Shown: positions 22,972 to 31,902 of the stretch, piece by piece | Position numbering within the stretch: position 1 is the stretch's first letter | How the letters are laid out: every line of letters begins with the position of its first letter | Assembly: GCA_945868505.1 (NCBI GenBank) | Contig: CAMBLO010000027.1 | Location: 1 to 34,443, forward strand | DNA from: an uncultured Clostridia bacterium | GTDB lineage: Bacteria; Bacillota; Clostridia; Lachnospirales; Anaerotignaceae | Direction of reading: 5' to 3' | Length of the DNA stretch: 34,443 nucleotides | Notes under the pieces: model-generated | Database searches by the model: none | Seen by the model: only the letters and a program-made list of their open reading frames with translations | What the model was told of the DNA's origin: nothing | Position numbers and translations under genes: made by a program

Positions 22972-23048
22972 GCAGAAACGTAGTTTCTGCAAATCGGGTT
23001 CCAAGGGGATGATCCCCTTGGTGGGAGTTTGAGGGCAACGCCCTCAAA
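22972..23048 (+). repeat. Triple-hairpin element in the thrC leader
   Basis: Three consecutive perfect hairpins: GCAGAAAC-gta-GTTTCTGC (22972-22990), CCAAGGGGAT-g-ATCCCCTTGG (23001-23021, the innermost pairs must open) and TTTGAGGGC-aac-GCCCTCAAA (23028-23048). None has a T run, and the last ends 6-7 nt before the ribosome site AGGAG. The third hairpin and its left flank resemble those at 32745-32775 between etfB and etfA, in both sequence and position. No T-box or amino-acid leader peptide is seen. Confidence 0.75.
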
Positions 23049-23067
23049 AGAAAAAGGAGTGAAAGAA

Positions 23068-24531
23068 ATGGCATTGACATATATCGGCACAAGGGATAAA
23101 AACATCAAAGCAACAGCATCGGAAGCCATCCTGCGGGGCATCTGCCCCGACGGCGGCCTGTATATCCCCGAGGAAATCCCTAAGATGGAAAAATCTCTGG
23201 AAGAATTGGGCAAGCTGAATTATCAGGAACTGGCCTATGAAGTTTTGAGCAAATTTCTGGATTTTACGGAAGATGAACTGAAAGCCTGCATCAATGGGGC
23301 TTATGATGAAAAATTCGACACAGCGGAAATCGTTCCCGTGGTGAAAAAGGGCGATGCCCTGTTCTTGGAGCTGTTCCACGGCAGAACCTTGGCTTTCAAG
23401 GATATGGCTCTGTCTATCCTACCCTATCTGATGAAAACGGCAGCAAAGAAAAATGGTCTGGATAAAGAAATTGTGATTTTGACAGCCACCAGCGGCGACA
23501 CAGGTAAGGCGGCACTGGAAGGCTTTGCCAATGTAGAAGGCACAAGAATTATGGTATTTTTCCCTGAAGATGGTGTCAGCCCTGTGCAGAAATTACAGAT
23601 GAATACACAGGAAGGTGCCAACACCTGTGTTGTAGGCATCAAGGGCAACTTTGACGATGCCCAGTCCGCAGTCAAGAGCATTTTCACAGACAAAGCACTG
23701 GCGCAGGAACTGGAGGAAAGAGGCTTCCAGTTCTCCTCCGCAAATTCTATCAATATCGGCAGATTGGTGCCTCAGATTGTATACTATTTCTGGGCATATC
23801 TGAATGCGGTAAAAATGGGCGAAATCAAAGCAGGGGAAGAACTGAACTTCACCGTACCCACAGGGAACTTCGGCGATATTCTGGCGGGCTGGTATGCTAT
23901 GAAAATGGGTCTGCCCGTAGGTCATTTTGTCTGTGCTTCCAACGATAATAAAGTCCTGTACGATTTCTTCCGCACAGGGGAATATAACAGAAACAGAGAC
24001 TTTCATGTGACGGTGTCTCCCTCCATGGATATCCTGATTTCCAGCAATCTGGAACGTCTGCTGGCCCACATGGGCGGGCAGGATGCCACAAAGGCAGAAA
24101 TGGAACGGCTGAATAAGGAAGGCATCTATACTGCGGAAATCACAGAAAAGAAGATTAGCGGCGAATATGCTACAGAAGCGGAAACCTTCGCCTCCATCAA
24201 GAATTTTTACGAAGAAACAGGCTATGTGATGGATACCCATACTGCCGTTGCATACGCAGCATATCAGAAATATAAGGCAGAAAGCGGCGACAACAAGCCT
24301 ATGGTTATCGTTTCCACTGCCAGCCCTTATAAATTTACAAAGGACGTTATGACTGCACTGGATGCAAAATATGCCGACGGCGATGCCTTCGCATTGCAGG
24401 CGGATTTGGAAAAGGCCAGCGGCGTGCCTGTACCTGCCCCCATCGTTGGGCTGGAACACAGACCCATCCTGCATAAAAATGTCTGTGAAAAAACGGAAAT
24501 CAAGGAAGTTGTGAAGAACTGGCTTTTGTAA
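23068..24531 (+). CDS. thrC: Threonine synthase
   Basis: A 487-residue PLP enzyme that converts O-phosphohomoserine to threonine. The length and YIGTRDKNIKATASEAILRG start place it in the long (fungal/Escherichia coli-like) threonine synthase class. The PLP lysine is in TLAFKDMAL (Lys111), and the phosphate/PLP loop is TATSGDTGKAALEGF (~130-145). ATG 23068 follows AAAAAGGAG; an upstream start at 23029 would be inside the third leader hairpin. An anchored protein of unknown function follows after 18 bp. Confidence 0.96.
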   Translation: MALTYIGTRDKNIKATASEAILRGICPDGGLYIPEEIPKMEKSLEELGKLNYQELAYEVLSKFLDFTEDELKACINGAYDEKFDTAEIVPVVKKGDALFLELFHGRTLAFKDMALSILPYLMKTAAKKNGLDKEIVILTATSGDTGKAALEGFANVEGTRIMVFFPEDGVSPVQKLQMNTQEGANTCVVGIKGNFDDAQSAVKSIFTDKALAQELEERGFQFSSANSINIGRLVPQIVYYFWAYLNAVKMGEIKAGEELNFTVPTGNFGDILAGWYAMKMGLPVGHFVCASNDNKVLYDFFRTGEYNRNRDFHVTVSPSMDILISSNLERLLAHMGGQDATKAEMERLNKEGIYTAEITEKKISGEYATEAETFASIKNFYEETGYVMDTHTAVAYAAYQKYKAESGDNKPMVIVSTASPYKFTKDVMTALDAKYADGDAFALQADLEKASGVPVPAPIVGLEHRPILHKNVCEKTEIKEVVKNWLL

Positions 24532-24549
24532 GAAGAAGGGGGACTGCTT

Positions 24550-25533
24550 ATGGAGGACTGGAAAAGGGAAGAAGGACAAGAGGAACAGAAAGAGAAAACC
24601 TATGTGACTCGGAAAGAGTTTTACATTTGCTTTTTGATTTTGTTGGTGGCGATTTTCTGGAACAGCCATGGGGTTGAAAGCAGACTGGAACGGCAGATTG
24701 TAAGTGGCAGCAGAAACGCCAGTGAAAAACTGGATGATATTTCCGGTCAGATTTTTAATATTTCTGATGAAGTTGCCTCTGGAATAGAAGAAGCCAATAA
24801 TCCCCTGCAGGAACGCGATATGGAAATCGTCGATGTGGATATGAAGGGGAAAACAGCCACCATCCACATGATGGCAACGCCGAAAGAATATCAAAACGGT
24901 ATGACTGTGAAATTCTTTCTTTCCTGTGATGGGGCAGAACCCATGGAAGTGCCTGCGGCGGCTGGCAAAGACAGAGCCTTTACGGCAGAGGTAAAGGTGC
25001 CCTTCTGCGGCGAAGCAAGGGCAACAGCTTGTGTGAAAAAAGGCGATATGGAATATCTGAAAGATATTGGCGGTGTCAGCATAGAAGGGGAGGTGCTGCC
25101 TAGTTTCACCGGAAACAGAAGCGGCATCTGCGTCTACAGCTGGAACACTGAAGATAGCTTTATGACCCTGGAGGGAGAGATTTTTGTGGATATTTCCCTG
25201 CCGAGCTGGCTGGGCAGGGAAGGCACCTTTGACCTGCAAAAGGAGCGGGTGGAGGTCTATATCGATGGGAAAAAGATCAAAACTGTTCCTGCGAAGGAAG
25301 AGATCGCCGATCCCTTTTACCACAGCTATGTGGCTTCCTTGCGGAAAACAGATGCAGTTCGGCTGGAACGGGGCGAGGCTGTTGAATTTATCTTCAAAGC
25401 AGAGGATACGGATGGGCTTCGCTATCGCTTTGTGGTGGAAAGAGGGGGCTGGAACGGAGAGGATGGCTATGTTGCGGAAGCGCCTGCGGAATCTCATCAT
25501 GGCAGCAGCAATCCGAACCTGACCATTGAATAA
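24550..25533 (+). CDS. Membrane-anchored extracytoplasmic protein, function unknown
   Basis: A 327-residue protein: a charged cytoplasmic N terminus (~1-22, Glu/Lys-rich), one membrane segment (residues ~24-38, FYICFLILLVAIFW), a probable short coiled region (~44-80) and a beta-rich outer part with two similar-sized segments (~85-175 and ~180-300). It contains repeated KGKTATIHM/GEIFVDISL-like strand patterns. The C-terminal tail is His/Ser/Asn-rich. I do not recognise the family. It is cotranscribed with thrC by spacing (18 bp), with GGGGG before the ATG, and ends at a strong terminator. Confidence 0.8.
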   Translation: MEDWKREEGQEEQKEKTYVTRKEFYICFLILLVAIFWNSHGVESRLERQIVSGSRNASEKLDDISGQIFNISDEVASGIEEANNPLQERDMEIVDVDMKGKTATIHMMATPKEYQNGMTVKFFLSCDGAEPMEVPAAAGKDRAFTAEVKVPFCGEARATACVKKGDMEYLKDIGGVSIEGEVLPSFTGNRSGICVYSWNTEDSFMTLEGEIFVDISLPSWLGREGTFDLQKERVEVYIDGKKIKTVPAKEEIADPFYHSYVASLRKTDAVRLERGEAVEFIFKAEDTDGLRYRFVVERGGWNGEDGYVAEAPAESHHGSSNPNLTIE

Positions 25534-25550
25534 AACAGAATACATTGAGA

Positions 25551-25579
25551 AAAAGGCGGATAAAGTTTCCGCCTTTTTT
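25551..25579 (+). terminator. Terminator of the thrC operon
   Basis: AAAGGCGGA (25552-25560) pairs with TCCGCCTTT (25568-25576), continuing into a T run. Confidence 0.9.
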
Positions 25580-25590
25580 GCGTGAAAATA

Positions 25591-25619
25591 TTGATTTTGT
25601 CCGTTCCATAGCGTAAAAT
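25591..25619 (+). promoter_or_regulatory. tal-tkt promoter
   Basis: TTGATT (25591-25596), 17-bp spacer, TAAAAT (25614-25619). In the leader, TTCGGCA-gtga-TGCCGAA (25641-25658) forms a perfect 7-bp hairpin with no T run, probably an mRNA stabiliser. Confidence 0.65.
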
Positions 25620-25704
25620 AAAATTAGCATATTATGTGCATTCGGCAGTGATGCCGAAGGTAAGAGACACTATAAGAATCGAATTGAAAAGGAGATAGAG
25701 TATC

Positions 25705-26352
25705 ATGAAAATGTTTATTGACACAGCCAATGTGGATCACATCAGAGAAGCAAATGATCTGGGCGTGATCTGCGGCGTTACAACAAACCCTTCCCTGATC
25801 GCAAAAGAAGGCAGAGATTTCGTTGAAGTAGTAAAAGAAATCACAACCATCGTGGATGGCCCCATCAGTGCGGAAGTTATCAGCCTGGACCACGAAGGCA
25901 TGGTAAAAGAAGCAAGAGAACTGGTAAAAATCCACAAAAATATCGTTATCAAAATTCCTATGACGCTGGAAGGCCTGAAAGCAGTAAAGATTCTGGCTGC
26001 AGAAGGTGTAAAAACAAACGTTACACTGATTTTCTCCGCAACACAGGCTTTGATGGCTGCAAGAGCAGGTGCTACATACGTTAGCCCCTTCCTGGGCAGA
26101 GTAGATGATATCGGTTCCGTTGGTATGACACTGATCGAAGAAATCGTTGATATCTTCGATATCCACGGCATCGAAACAGAAATCATCGCCGCATCCATCC
26201 GCAACCCTCTGCACGTAATCGACGCTGCAAGAGCAGGCTGCCATATCGCAACCATCCCTTACAATGTTTTGATCCAGATGGCAAAACACCCTCTGACAGA
26301 TATCGGTATCGAAAGATTCCTGAAAGACTGGGAATCTGTACCCAAAAAGTAA
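25705..26352 (+). CDS. tal: Transaldolase (short, TalC/fructose-6-phosphate aldolase-like type)
   Basis: A 215-residue aldolase of the short transaldolase class, moving a dihydroxyacetone unit in the non-oxidative pentose phosphate pathway. [17 protein letters not shown] and [13 protein letters not shown] are the family's N-terminal motifs. The Schiff-base lysine is Lys83 in NIVIKIPMT, and [23 protein letters not shown] is the conserved later strand region when read in parts. Whether it is a transaldolase or an aldolase cannot be fixed from sequence, but adjacency to transketolase favours transaldolase. Strong codon bias suggests high expression. Confidence 0.93.
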   Translation: MKMFIDTANVDHIREANDLGVICGVTTNPSLIAKEGRDFVEVVKEITTIVDGPISAEVISLDHEGMVKEARELVKIHKNIVIKIPMTLEGLKAVKILAAEGVKTNVTLIFSATQALMAARAGATYVSPFLGRVDDIGSVGMTLIEEIVDIFDIHGIETEIIAASIRNPLHVIDAARAGCHIATIPYNVLIQMAKHPLTDIGIERFLKDWESVPKK

Positions 26353-26400
26353 TATAAAATAAGCTGATTTGAAAACTGAACCTTTGGAGGAAAAAACCAA

Positions 26401-28380
26401 ATGAACAATATTGATAACCTGACAATCAATACACTCCGTTTCCTTTCCGCAGAAGCCATCCAGAAAGCAAAGAGCGGCCACCCCGGTCTGCCTCTGGGTG
26501 CGGCTCCCGCTGCCTATACCCTGTGGGCAAAGGAAATGAAAGCAAACCCCGCAAACCCCAACTGGGACGACAGAGACAGATTCATCCTCTCCGCAGGTCA
26601 TGGTTCTGCCCTGCTGTATTCCCTGCTGCACGTATTCGGATATGGTCTGAAAATCGAAGATCTGCAGAATTTCCGTCAGAGAAACTCCCTGACACCCGGT
26701 CACCCCGAATATGGTCATACAACAGGTGTTGAAGTAACAACAGGCCCTCTGGGTCAGGGGATCGCCAATGCCGTTGGTATGGCTCTGGCAGAAAGCCATC
26801 TGGCAGTAAAATTCAACACACCCGAATTCAAGGTGGTAGACCACTACACATACGCTCTGTGCGGCGACGGCTGTCTGCAGGAAGGCGTTGCTTCCGAAGC
26901 AGCTTCTCTGGCCGGCACAATGGGTCTGTCTAAGCTGATCGTTCTGTACGACAGCAACCATATCACCATCGAAGGCGACACAGCAACAGCCTTCTCCGAA
27001 GATGTACTGAAACGTTTTGCAGCTTACGGCTGGGATACACAGGAAGTTGCTGACGGCAACGATGTAGATGCGATCGCAGCGGCTATCGAAGCAGCGAAGA
27101 AAGCGGACAAACCTTCCATCATCAAGATCGAAACAAAGATCGGCTATGGCGCACCCAACAAACAGGGCAAAGCATCTGCCCACGGCGAACCTCTGGGTGA
27201 AGAAGAAATCAAGCTGGCGAAGGAAAATCTGGGCTGGCCCTATGAAGAAGCCTTCTTCGTTCCCGAAGAAGTAAAAGCACACATTGCTGCAATCAACGCA
27301 GCAGGTGCAAAAGCAGAAGCAGAATGGAACGAAATGTTCAAGGCTTACAGTGAAAAATATCCCGAACTGGCAAAAGAATACGCAGAATGGCACAGCGACG
27401 AACTGGCAGCTGATCTGCTGAATGATGAAGAATTCTGGAAGGATGAAGGCGATATCGCAACCCGTGCTACATCTGAAAAGGTGCTGCAGAAGGTAGCAAA
27501 GGTTGTGCCTAATCTGTTTGGCGGCTCCGCTGACTTGGCACCTTCCAACAAATCCTTGATGAAGGAAAGAGAATACTACAGCAAGGAAAACCCCGCCGGT
27601 TCCAACGTGCATTTCGGTATCCGTGAATTTGCCATGACAGCTATGGCAAACGGCATGGCAGTACACGGCGGCGTTAGACCTTATGTTGCAGGCTTCTTTG
27701 TATTCTCTGACTACATGAAAGCAGGTCTGAGAATGGAAGCTCTGATGGGTCTGCCTGTCATCAGCATCCTGACTCACGACAGCATTGGCGTAGGCGAAGA
27801 TGGCCCTACCCATCAGCCCATCGAACATCTGGCAATGCTGCGCAGCCTGCCCAACTACAATGTATTCCGTCCCTGCGATACAAGAGAAACAGCAGCGGCT
27901 TGGTACACAGCACTGACAAGCAAAACAACGCCTACCGGTCTGATCCTGTCCAGACAGAACCTGCCTGCTCTGGAAGGTACAGGCAAAGGCGCTCTGAAGG
28001 GTGCTTATGTGCTGAAGGACTGCGAAGGTACTCCCGATGTACTGCTGATGGCTTCCGGTTCCGAAGTAGAACTGATCTACAAAGCTGCTGATGAACTGGC
28101 AGCAAAGGGCGTAAAGGCTCGTGTCATCAGTATGCCTTGCTGGGAACTGTTTGAAGCACAGGATGCAGCATACAAAGAAAGCGTAATGCCTAAGGCAGTT
28201 CGTGCAAGACTGGCTGTGGAAGCAGCTTCCGACTTCGGCTGGTATAAATATGTTGGCATGGACGGCGACATCATCTGCATGGATGGCTTCGGTGCATCCG
28301 CTCCCGCAGGTTTGTTGTTCAAGGACTTCGGCTTCACAGTAGAAAACGTAGTGGAAAAAGCACTGGCTCTGGTAAAATAA
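26401..28380 (+). CDS. tkt: Transketolase
   Basis: A 659-residue ThDP enzyme of normal length, transferring two-carbon units among sugar phosphates. N-terminal [18 protein letters not shown] and the ThDP motif [18 protein letters not shown] ending in [12 protein letters not shown] mark the ThDP/Mg site. The central [16 protein letters not shown] block carries the pyrimidine-domain residues. The C-terminal domain ends with AALVK-like LALVK. GGAGG lies before the ATG. It sits 48 bp behind tal, so the two act as an operon in the non-oxidative pentose phosphate branch. Confidence 0.97.
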   Translation: MNNIDNLTINTLRFLSAEAIQKAKSGHPGLPLGAAPAAYTLWAKEMKANPANPNWDDRDRFILSAGHGSALLYSLLHVFGYGLKIEDLQNFRQRNSLTPGHPEYGHTTGVEVTTGPLGQGIANAVGMALAESHLAVKFNTPEFKVVDHYTYALCGDGCLQEGVASEAASLAGTMGLSKLIVLYDSNHITIEGDTATAFSEDVLKRFAAYGWDTQEVADGNDVDAIAAAIEAAKKADKPSIIKIETKIGYGAPNKQGKASAHGEPLGEEEIKLAKENLGWPYEEAFFVPEEVKAHIAAINAAGAKAEAEWNEMFKAYSEKYPELAKEYAEWHSDELAADLLNDEEFWKDEGDIATRATSEKVLQKVAKVVPNLFGGSADLAPSNKSLMKEREYYSKENPAGSNVHFGIREFAMTAMANGMAVHGGVRPYVAGFFVFSDYMKAGLRMEALMGLPVISILTHDSIGVGEDGPTHQPIEHLAMLRSLPNYNVFRPCDTRETAAAWYTALTSKTTPTGLILSRQNLPALEGTGKGALKGAYVLKDCEGTPDVLLMASGSEVELIYKAADELAAKGVKARVISMPCWELFEAQDAAYKESVMPKAVRARLAVEAASDFGWYKYVGMDGDIICMDGFGASAPAGLLFKDFGFTVENVVEKALALVK

Positions 28381-28394
28381 TCTAAACAACCATA

Positions 28395-28427
28395 AAAGCT
28401 CCTGATGGCAGCATCAGGGGCTTTTTC
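28395..28427 (+). terminator. Terminator of tal-tkt
   Basis: AAAGCTCCTGATG (28395-28407) pairs with CATCAGGGGCTTT (28412-28424), loop GCAG, continuing into TTTTT. Confidence 0.9.
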
Positions 28428-28452
28428 TTAAGAAAAGAAAGGAGGAGACCGT

Positions 28453-29001
28453 TTGCGTACATTCATTGCCATTGAACTGGAAGAAGAAGTCAAAAATCAT
28501 TTGGAAAACATACAGACAGAAACGCAAAAGCTCTGCCGCCGCGGGAATTACACCCCCAAGGAGAACTTCCATCTGACGCTGCATTTTCTGGGGGAAGTAG
28601 AAGAGGAGGATTTGGATTATCTGCAGGAGGCCATTTATGAAACAGCCCGCCGCAATCGTCCTTTTACCCTGACGCTGGATAAGGTAGGGTTTTTCCCTAG
28701 GGGAAACAAAGGCATCCTTTGGGCCGGTTTGGAAAAAAGTAATCACTTGCAGAGATTGTTCAGCACCTTGGAAAAATCTCTGGAACAGCAGGGCTTTGCC
28801 CGGGAAAGAAAGGGGCTGAGCCCCCATATCACCTTGGGCAGAGAGGTGGAACCCCAGCGCAGCTTTATGGATGTGCAGAAGGGTGTAAAGGTTGAGCCTG
28901 TGCGGGTTTCTGTCAGAAGTATTTCTCTGATGGAAAGTGTGAGAAAAGGCCCGAAGCTGGTTTATGTGCCCCTGTTCCGTCAGAATTTGATGGGGAAATA
29001 G
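28453..29001 (+). CDS. thpR: RNA 2',3'-cyclic phosphodiesterase (LigT/ThpR)
   Basis: A 182-residue 2H phosphoesterase that opens 2',3'-cyclic phosphates on RNA. The two catalytic HxT motifs are HLTLHFLG (His40) and SPHITLGR (His125), in the expected spacing. The start is TTG at 28453, with AAGGAGG (28439-28445) 7 nt upstream; no nearer ATG fits. It has no promoter of its own that I can see and starts 26 bp after the tkt terminator, so read-through may contribute. A terminator follows. Confidence 0.94.
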   Translation: MRTFIAIELEEEVKNHLENIQTETQKLCRRGNYTPKENFHLTLHFLGEVEEEDLDYLQEAIYETARRNRPFTLTLDKVGFFPRGNKGILWAGLEKSNHLQRLFSTLEKSLEQQGFARERKGLSPHITLGREVEPQRSFMDVQKGVKVEPVRVSVRSISLMESVRKGPKLVYVPLFRQNLMGK

Positions 29002-29028
29002 TTTGAATAAAATTTATTTCATGAAATG

Positions 29029-29061
29029 TATCAGTCTTTTCTATAAGGCTGATATTTTTTT
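29029..29061 (+). terminator. thpR terminator
   Basis: TATCAGTCTT (29029-29038) pairs with AAGGCTGATA (29045-29054) with one G-U, followed by seven T. Confidence 0.85.
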
Positions 29062-29395
29062 GCTTTCAGAAAAATACAAAATAATTTCGTCAGAGTAAAT
29101 GTTTTCTAATGATGAGAAACAATTGTTTTCTATTGTGAAAAATGTATCAAAAATGAACAAAATTACAGTGAGAAAAGTGAAAAAAAGCACTGCCTAGTTG
29201 TTCATTGTTCCAAATCGTAGATTATTTAACAATTTCGGTTGAAAAAGGGGATTTCTTTTTATATACTGAGCATATACGATAAGATTCTGTATGAGAGAAT
29301 TGATTTACAAAGGAACGCCTGTTTCTGACAGGTGCAAAGAAAGAAGCAAGTAAAAGAAAATATTTTTAGAGGCTATTTTTGAGGAGGAATTTAAA
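29062..29395 (+). promoter_or_regulatory. AT-rich control region and leader of the alcohol dehydrogenase gene
   Basis: No gene is visible in this stretch. TTGAAA (29239-29244), 17-bp spacer and TATACT (29262-29267) form a good promoter. Upstream, TGTTTTCTA occurs twice (29100-29108 and 29124-29132), with TTTCT/AGAAA inverted copies near the first; these could be activator or repressor contacts. The ~120-nt leader contains one hairpin, CCTGT-ttctg-ACAGG (29318-29332). Redox control is plausible but no full Rex box is present. Confidence 0.65.
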
Positions 29396-30484
29396 ATGGC
29401 AAACACTACTGTATTTTTCCCCGGTTATTCTGCAGGCGAAAATGCTTACACGGATATTGACAAAGTCTGCGCTCCTTATGGTACAAAAGCAGTTGTCATC
29501 AGTGATGAAATTTCTATCAATGCAACAAAAAAATATATTGATGAAGCAACAGCAGAAGGTACTGTAAAAGTAGAATATGTTCTGTTTGGCGGCGAAGCAT
29601 CTTTCGAAGAATGTGAAAGACTGGCAAAACTGGATGTTGTGAAAAATGCAGATATGATTTTCTGTCTGGGTGGCGGTAAAGCGATCGATACAGGTAAATA
29701 CATTGCTCGTGATATGGGTAAACCCTACTTCACATTCCCTACCATCGCTTCTACATGCGCATGTAACTCCGCTCTGGGTATCTACTACAACGAAGACCAT
29801 ACATTCAGATGTATGTATCGTGTAGACAGACCCCCTGTACATATCTTTATTTCCACAAAGGTTATCGCAGAAGCTCCTGCATCCTTCTTGTGGGCTGGTA
29901 TCGGTGACGGTATGAGTAAAGAAGCAGAAGTAAAATTCTCCGCAAGAGGCAGAGAAGATGAACTGACTCTGGAAGAACAGGCTGGTGTAGCTCTGTCCGG
30001 CTGCTGCACAGAACCCCTGCTGAAATATGGTATTCAGGCTATGGAAGACTGCAGAAACAACCGTGCTTCCAAAGCAATCGAAGAAGTTGCTCTGGATATC
30101 TTCATCAACACAGGTATGGTTTCCAACATGGTTGACTCTGCAAAATACAACACATCGCTGGCACATGCGTTCTTCAATGCAAGCACAACACTGCATCAGA
30201 TCGAAGCAAGACATAAACACGGTGAAGTAGTTTCCTACGGTACACTGGTTCTGCTGACACTGGATAAACAGTATGATAAACTGGACAGATTCTTTGAATT
30301 CTATAAAGGTATGAACCTGCCTACAAAACTGGCTGATATTGAAATCACTGTAGAAGAACTGGATCCCGTTCTGGAACTGGCAGTAAAGAGATACGATATG
30401 GACGTAGTTCCTTACGAAATCACACCTGCAATGATCAAAGACGCAATTCTGGAATTGGAAGAATATAACAAAAAAAGAGCATAA
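29396..30484 (+). CDS. Iron-containing alcohol dehydrogenase family protein (glycerol dehydrogenase-like)
   Basis: A 362-residue NAD(P)-linked dehydrogenase of the glycerol dehydrogenase/Fe-ADH superfamily. The nucleotide loop is CLGGGKAIDTGKYIA (~94-108), and FPTIASTCACNSALGIYY is the glycerol-dehydrogenase-like block. Metal ligands are predicted as the Asp in AGIGDGMSK, the His in LAHAFFNA and the His in HKHGEVVSYG. The substrate is not certain: glycerol, another diol or a hydroxyacid are possible. GAGGAGG precedes the ATG. It has its own promoter and stands just before bcd-etfBA, so a redox-balancing fermentation role is likely. Codon use is strongly biased, as in highly expressed genes. 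Confidence 0.88.
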   Translation: MANTTVFFPGYSAGENAYTDIDKVCAPYGTKAVVISDEISINATKKYIDEATAEGTVKVEYVLFGGEASFEECERLAKLDVVKNADMIFCLGGGKAIDTGKYIARDMGKPYFTFPTIASTCACNSALGIYYNEDHTFRCMYRVDRPPVHIFISTKVIAEAPASFLWAGIGDGMSKEAEVKFSARGREDELTLEEQAGVALSGCCTEPLLKYGIQAMEDCRNNRASKAIEEVALDIFINTGMVSNMVDSAKYNTSLAHAFFNASTTLHQIEARHKHGEVVSYGTLVLLTLDKQYDKLDRFFEFYKGMNLPTKLADIEITVEELDPVLELAVKRYDMDVVPYEITPAMIKDAILELEEYNKKRA

Positions 30485-30489
30485 TCAGT

Positions 30490-30546
30490 AATTTTTCAGG
30501 GGCCTTTTCTGTTAATTTGATGATATTTTAAGGCCCCTAAAAATTG
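30490..30546 (+). terminator. Large hairpin after the alcohol dehydrogenase gene
   Basis: AGGGGCCTT (30498-30506) pairs with AAGGCCCCT (30530-30538), and AATTTTT/AAAAATT extends the stem past a one-base bulge. The loop is 23 nt. No T run directly follows (TTTTTTTT begins at 30551), so it may be a processed or protected mRNA end as well as a terminator. Confidence 0.55.
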
Positions 30547-30569
30547 GTCGTTTTTTTTCGGAAACATAC

Positions 30570-30598
30570 TGGAAAAAGACACGAAAGTATTTTATACT
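30570..30598 (+). promoter_or_regulatory. bcd-etfB-etfA promoter
   Basis: TGGAAA (30570-30575), 17-bp spacer, TATACT (30593-30598). The leader is ~125 nt, with small hairpins CCGA/TCGG and ATCCG-TTT-CGGAT (30659-30671). Confidence 0.65.
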
Positions 30599-30729
30599 AT
30601 AAAGAGTATGGGAAAACCGAGAGTTTCGGAGTTTTCATCAGAATAAAGGAACGGCAAAATCCGTTTCGGATATAGAAAGAGACAATAGTCTATCACACAA
30701 GCAAAGGTTTTAAAGGAGGAAACAAATTT

Positions 30730-31872
30730 ATGGAATTCGGATATTCTAAGGAGCAGGTACTGCTGAGAGAAATGTACAAGAAATTCGCTGAAACAGAAAT
30801 CAAACCTCTGGCAGAAGAACTGGACGAAGAAGAAAGATTCCCCGTGGAAAGCATTCCTAAACTGGCTAGATACGGTTTTATGGGTATTCCCTTCCCCAAG
30901 GAATACGGCGGTGCAGGCGGCAACTACCTGACATACGCTATGGCAATCGAAGAACTGGGTAAAGTATGTGCTACTACAGCAGTTATCGTTTCCGCTCACA
31001 CATCCCTGTGTGCAGGCCCTATCTACTACTTCGGTACAGAAGAACAGAAACAGAAATATCTGGTACCCCTGGCAAAGGGCGAAAAGATCGGTGCTTTCGG
31101 TCTGACAGAACCCAGTGCAGGTACAGACTCCTCCATGCAGCAGACAACAGCTGTTCTGGATGGCGATGAATATGTTCTGAACGGTACAAAGGTATTCATC
31201 ACAAACGCTGGCTATGCTGATATCTATGTAGTTATCGCTATGACAGATAAATCCAAAGGCAACAAAGGCATCTCTGCTTTCATCGTAGAAAAAGGCACAC
31301 CCGGTTTCTCCGTTGGTAAAAAGGAAAGAAAAATGGGTATCCGTGGTTCCGCAACTTGCGACCTGATCTTCGAAAACTGCAGAATCCCTAAAGAAAACAT
31401 TCTGGGCAAAGAAGGCCAGGGCTTCAAGATCGCAATGCAGACACTGGACGGCGGTCGTATCGGTATCGCTTCTCAGGCTATCGGTATCATGCAGGGCGCA
31501 ATCGACGAATGTGTGAAATATGTAATGGAAAGAAAACAGTTCGGCAAGAAGATCGGTCAGTTCCAGAATACACAGTTCGAACTGGCAGATATGGCAACAA
31601 AGGCAGAAGCTGCAAAACTGCTGGTTTACAAAGCAGCATGTGAAAAAGATGCAGGCAGACCTTACAGCCACCTGTCCGCAATGTGCAAATACTTCGGTGG
31701 TTCCACAGCAAGTGATATCACAAGAAGATGTGTACAGCTGTTCGGTGGTTACGGCTACACAAGAGACTACCCCGTAGAAAGAATGATGCGTGACGCAAAG
31801 ATCACAGAAATCTACGAAGGTACATCTGAAGTTCAGAAAATGGTTATCTCCAGCTGGATGAAATTGAAATAA
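30730..31872 (+). CDS. bcd: Acyl-CoA dehydrogenase (butyryl-CoA dehydrogenase type)
   Basis: A 380-residue short-chain acyl-CoA dehydrogenase. FAD-binding GAFGLTEPSAGTDSS and the later GGYGYTRDYPVERMMRDAKI block are standard. The catalytic base is Glu363 in ITEIYEGTSEVQ, the position used by short/medium-chain enzymes. With the following etfB and etfA it should form the Bcd-Etf complex that reduces crotonyl-CoA, bifurcating electrons from NADH to ferredoxin in Clostridia. Crotonase, hydroxybutyryl-CoA dehydrogenase and thiolase genes are absent from the neighbourhood, so an acryloyl-CoA reductase role is a real alternative. AAAGGAGG precedes the ATG. Confidence 0.92.
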   Translation: MEFGYSKEQVLLREMYKKFAETEIKPLAEELDEEERFPVESIPKLARYGFMGIPFPKEYGGAGGNYLTYAMAIEELGKVCATTAVIVSAHTSLCAGPIYYFGTEEQKQKYLVPLAKGEKIGAFGLTEPSAGTDSSMQQTTAVLDGDEYVLNGTKVFITNAGYADIYVVIAMTDKSKGNKGISAFIVEKGTPGFSVGKKERKMGIRGSATCDLIFENCRIPKENILGKEGQGFKIAMQTLDGGRIGIASQAIGIMQGAIDECVKYVMERKQFGKKIGQFQNTQFELADMATKAEAAKLLVYKAACEKDAGRPYSHLSAMCKYFGGSTASDITRRCVQLFGGYGYTRDYPVERMMRDAKITEIYEGTSEVQKMVISSWMKLK

Positions 31873-31902
31873 TCGAAACAAAGAAACAGGAGGAAAAGCT
31901 CA

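Noticed and set aside
22929..23067. T-box riboswitch or leader peptide upstream of thrC
   Set aside because: No T-box sequence or specifier loop, no Thr-rich small frame, and no terminator T run; the leader holds only the three hairpins.
25624..28389. A very long open frame on the minus strand opposite tal and tkt
   Set aside because: Its product is rich in Cys, Phe and His with no motif, it has no ribosome site, and it mirrors the strongly biased codons of tal and tkt. It is a shadow of those genes. The same applies to the long minus-strand frames opposite ppaC, glmS, feoB and bcd-etf.
29205..29236. Rex redox-repressor site before the alcohol dehydrogenase
   Set aside because: TTAACAA is present as a half-site, but the expected TTGTTAA partner at the right spacing is missing.
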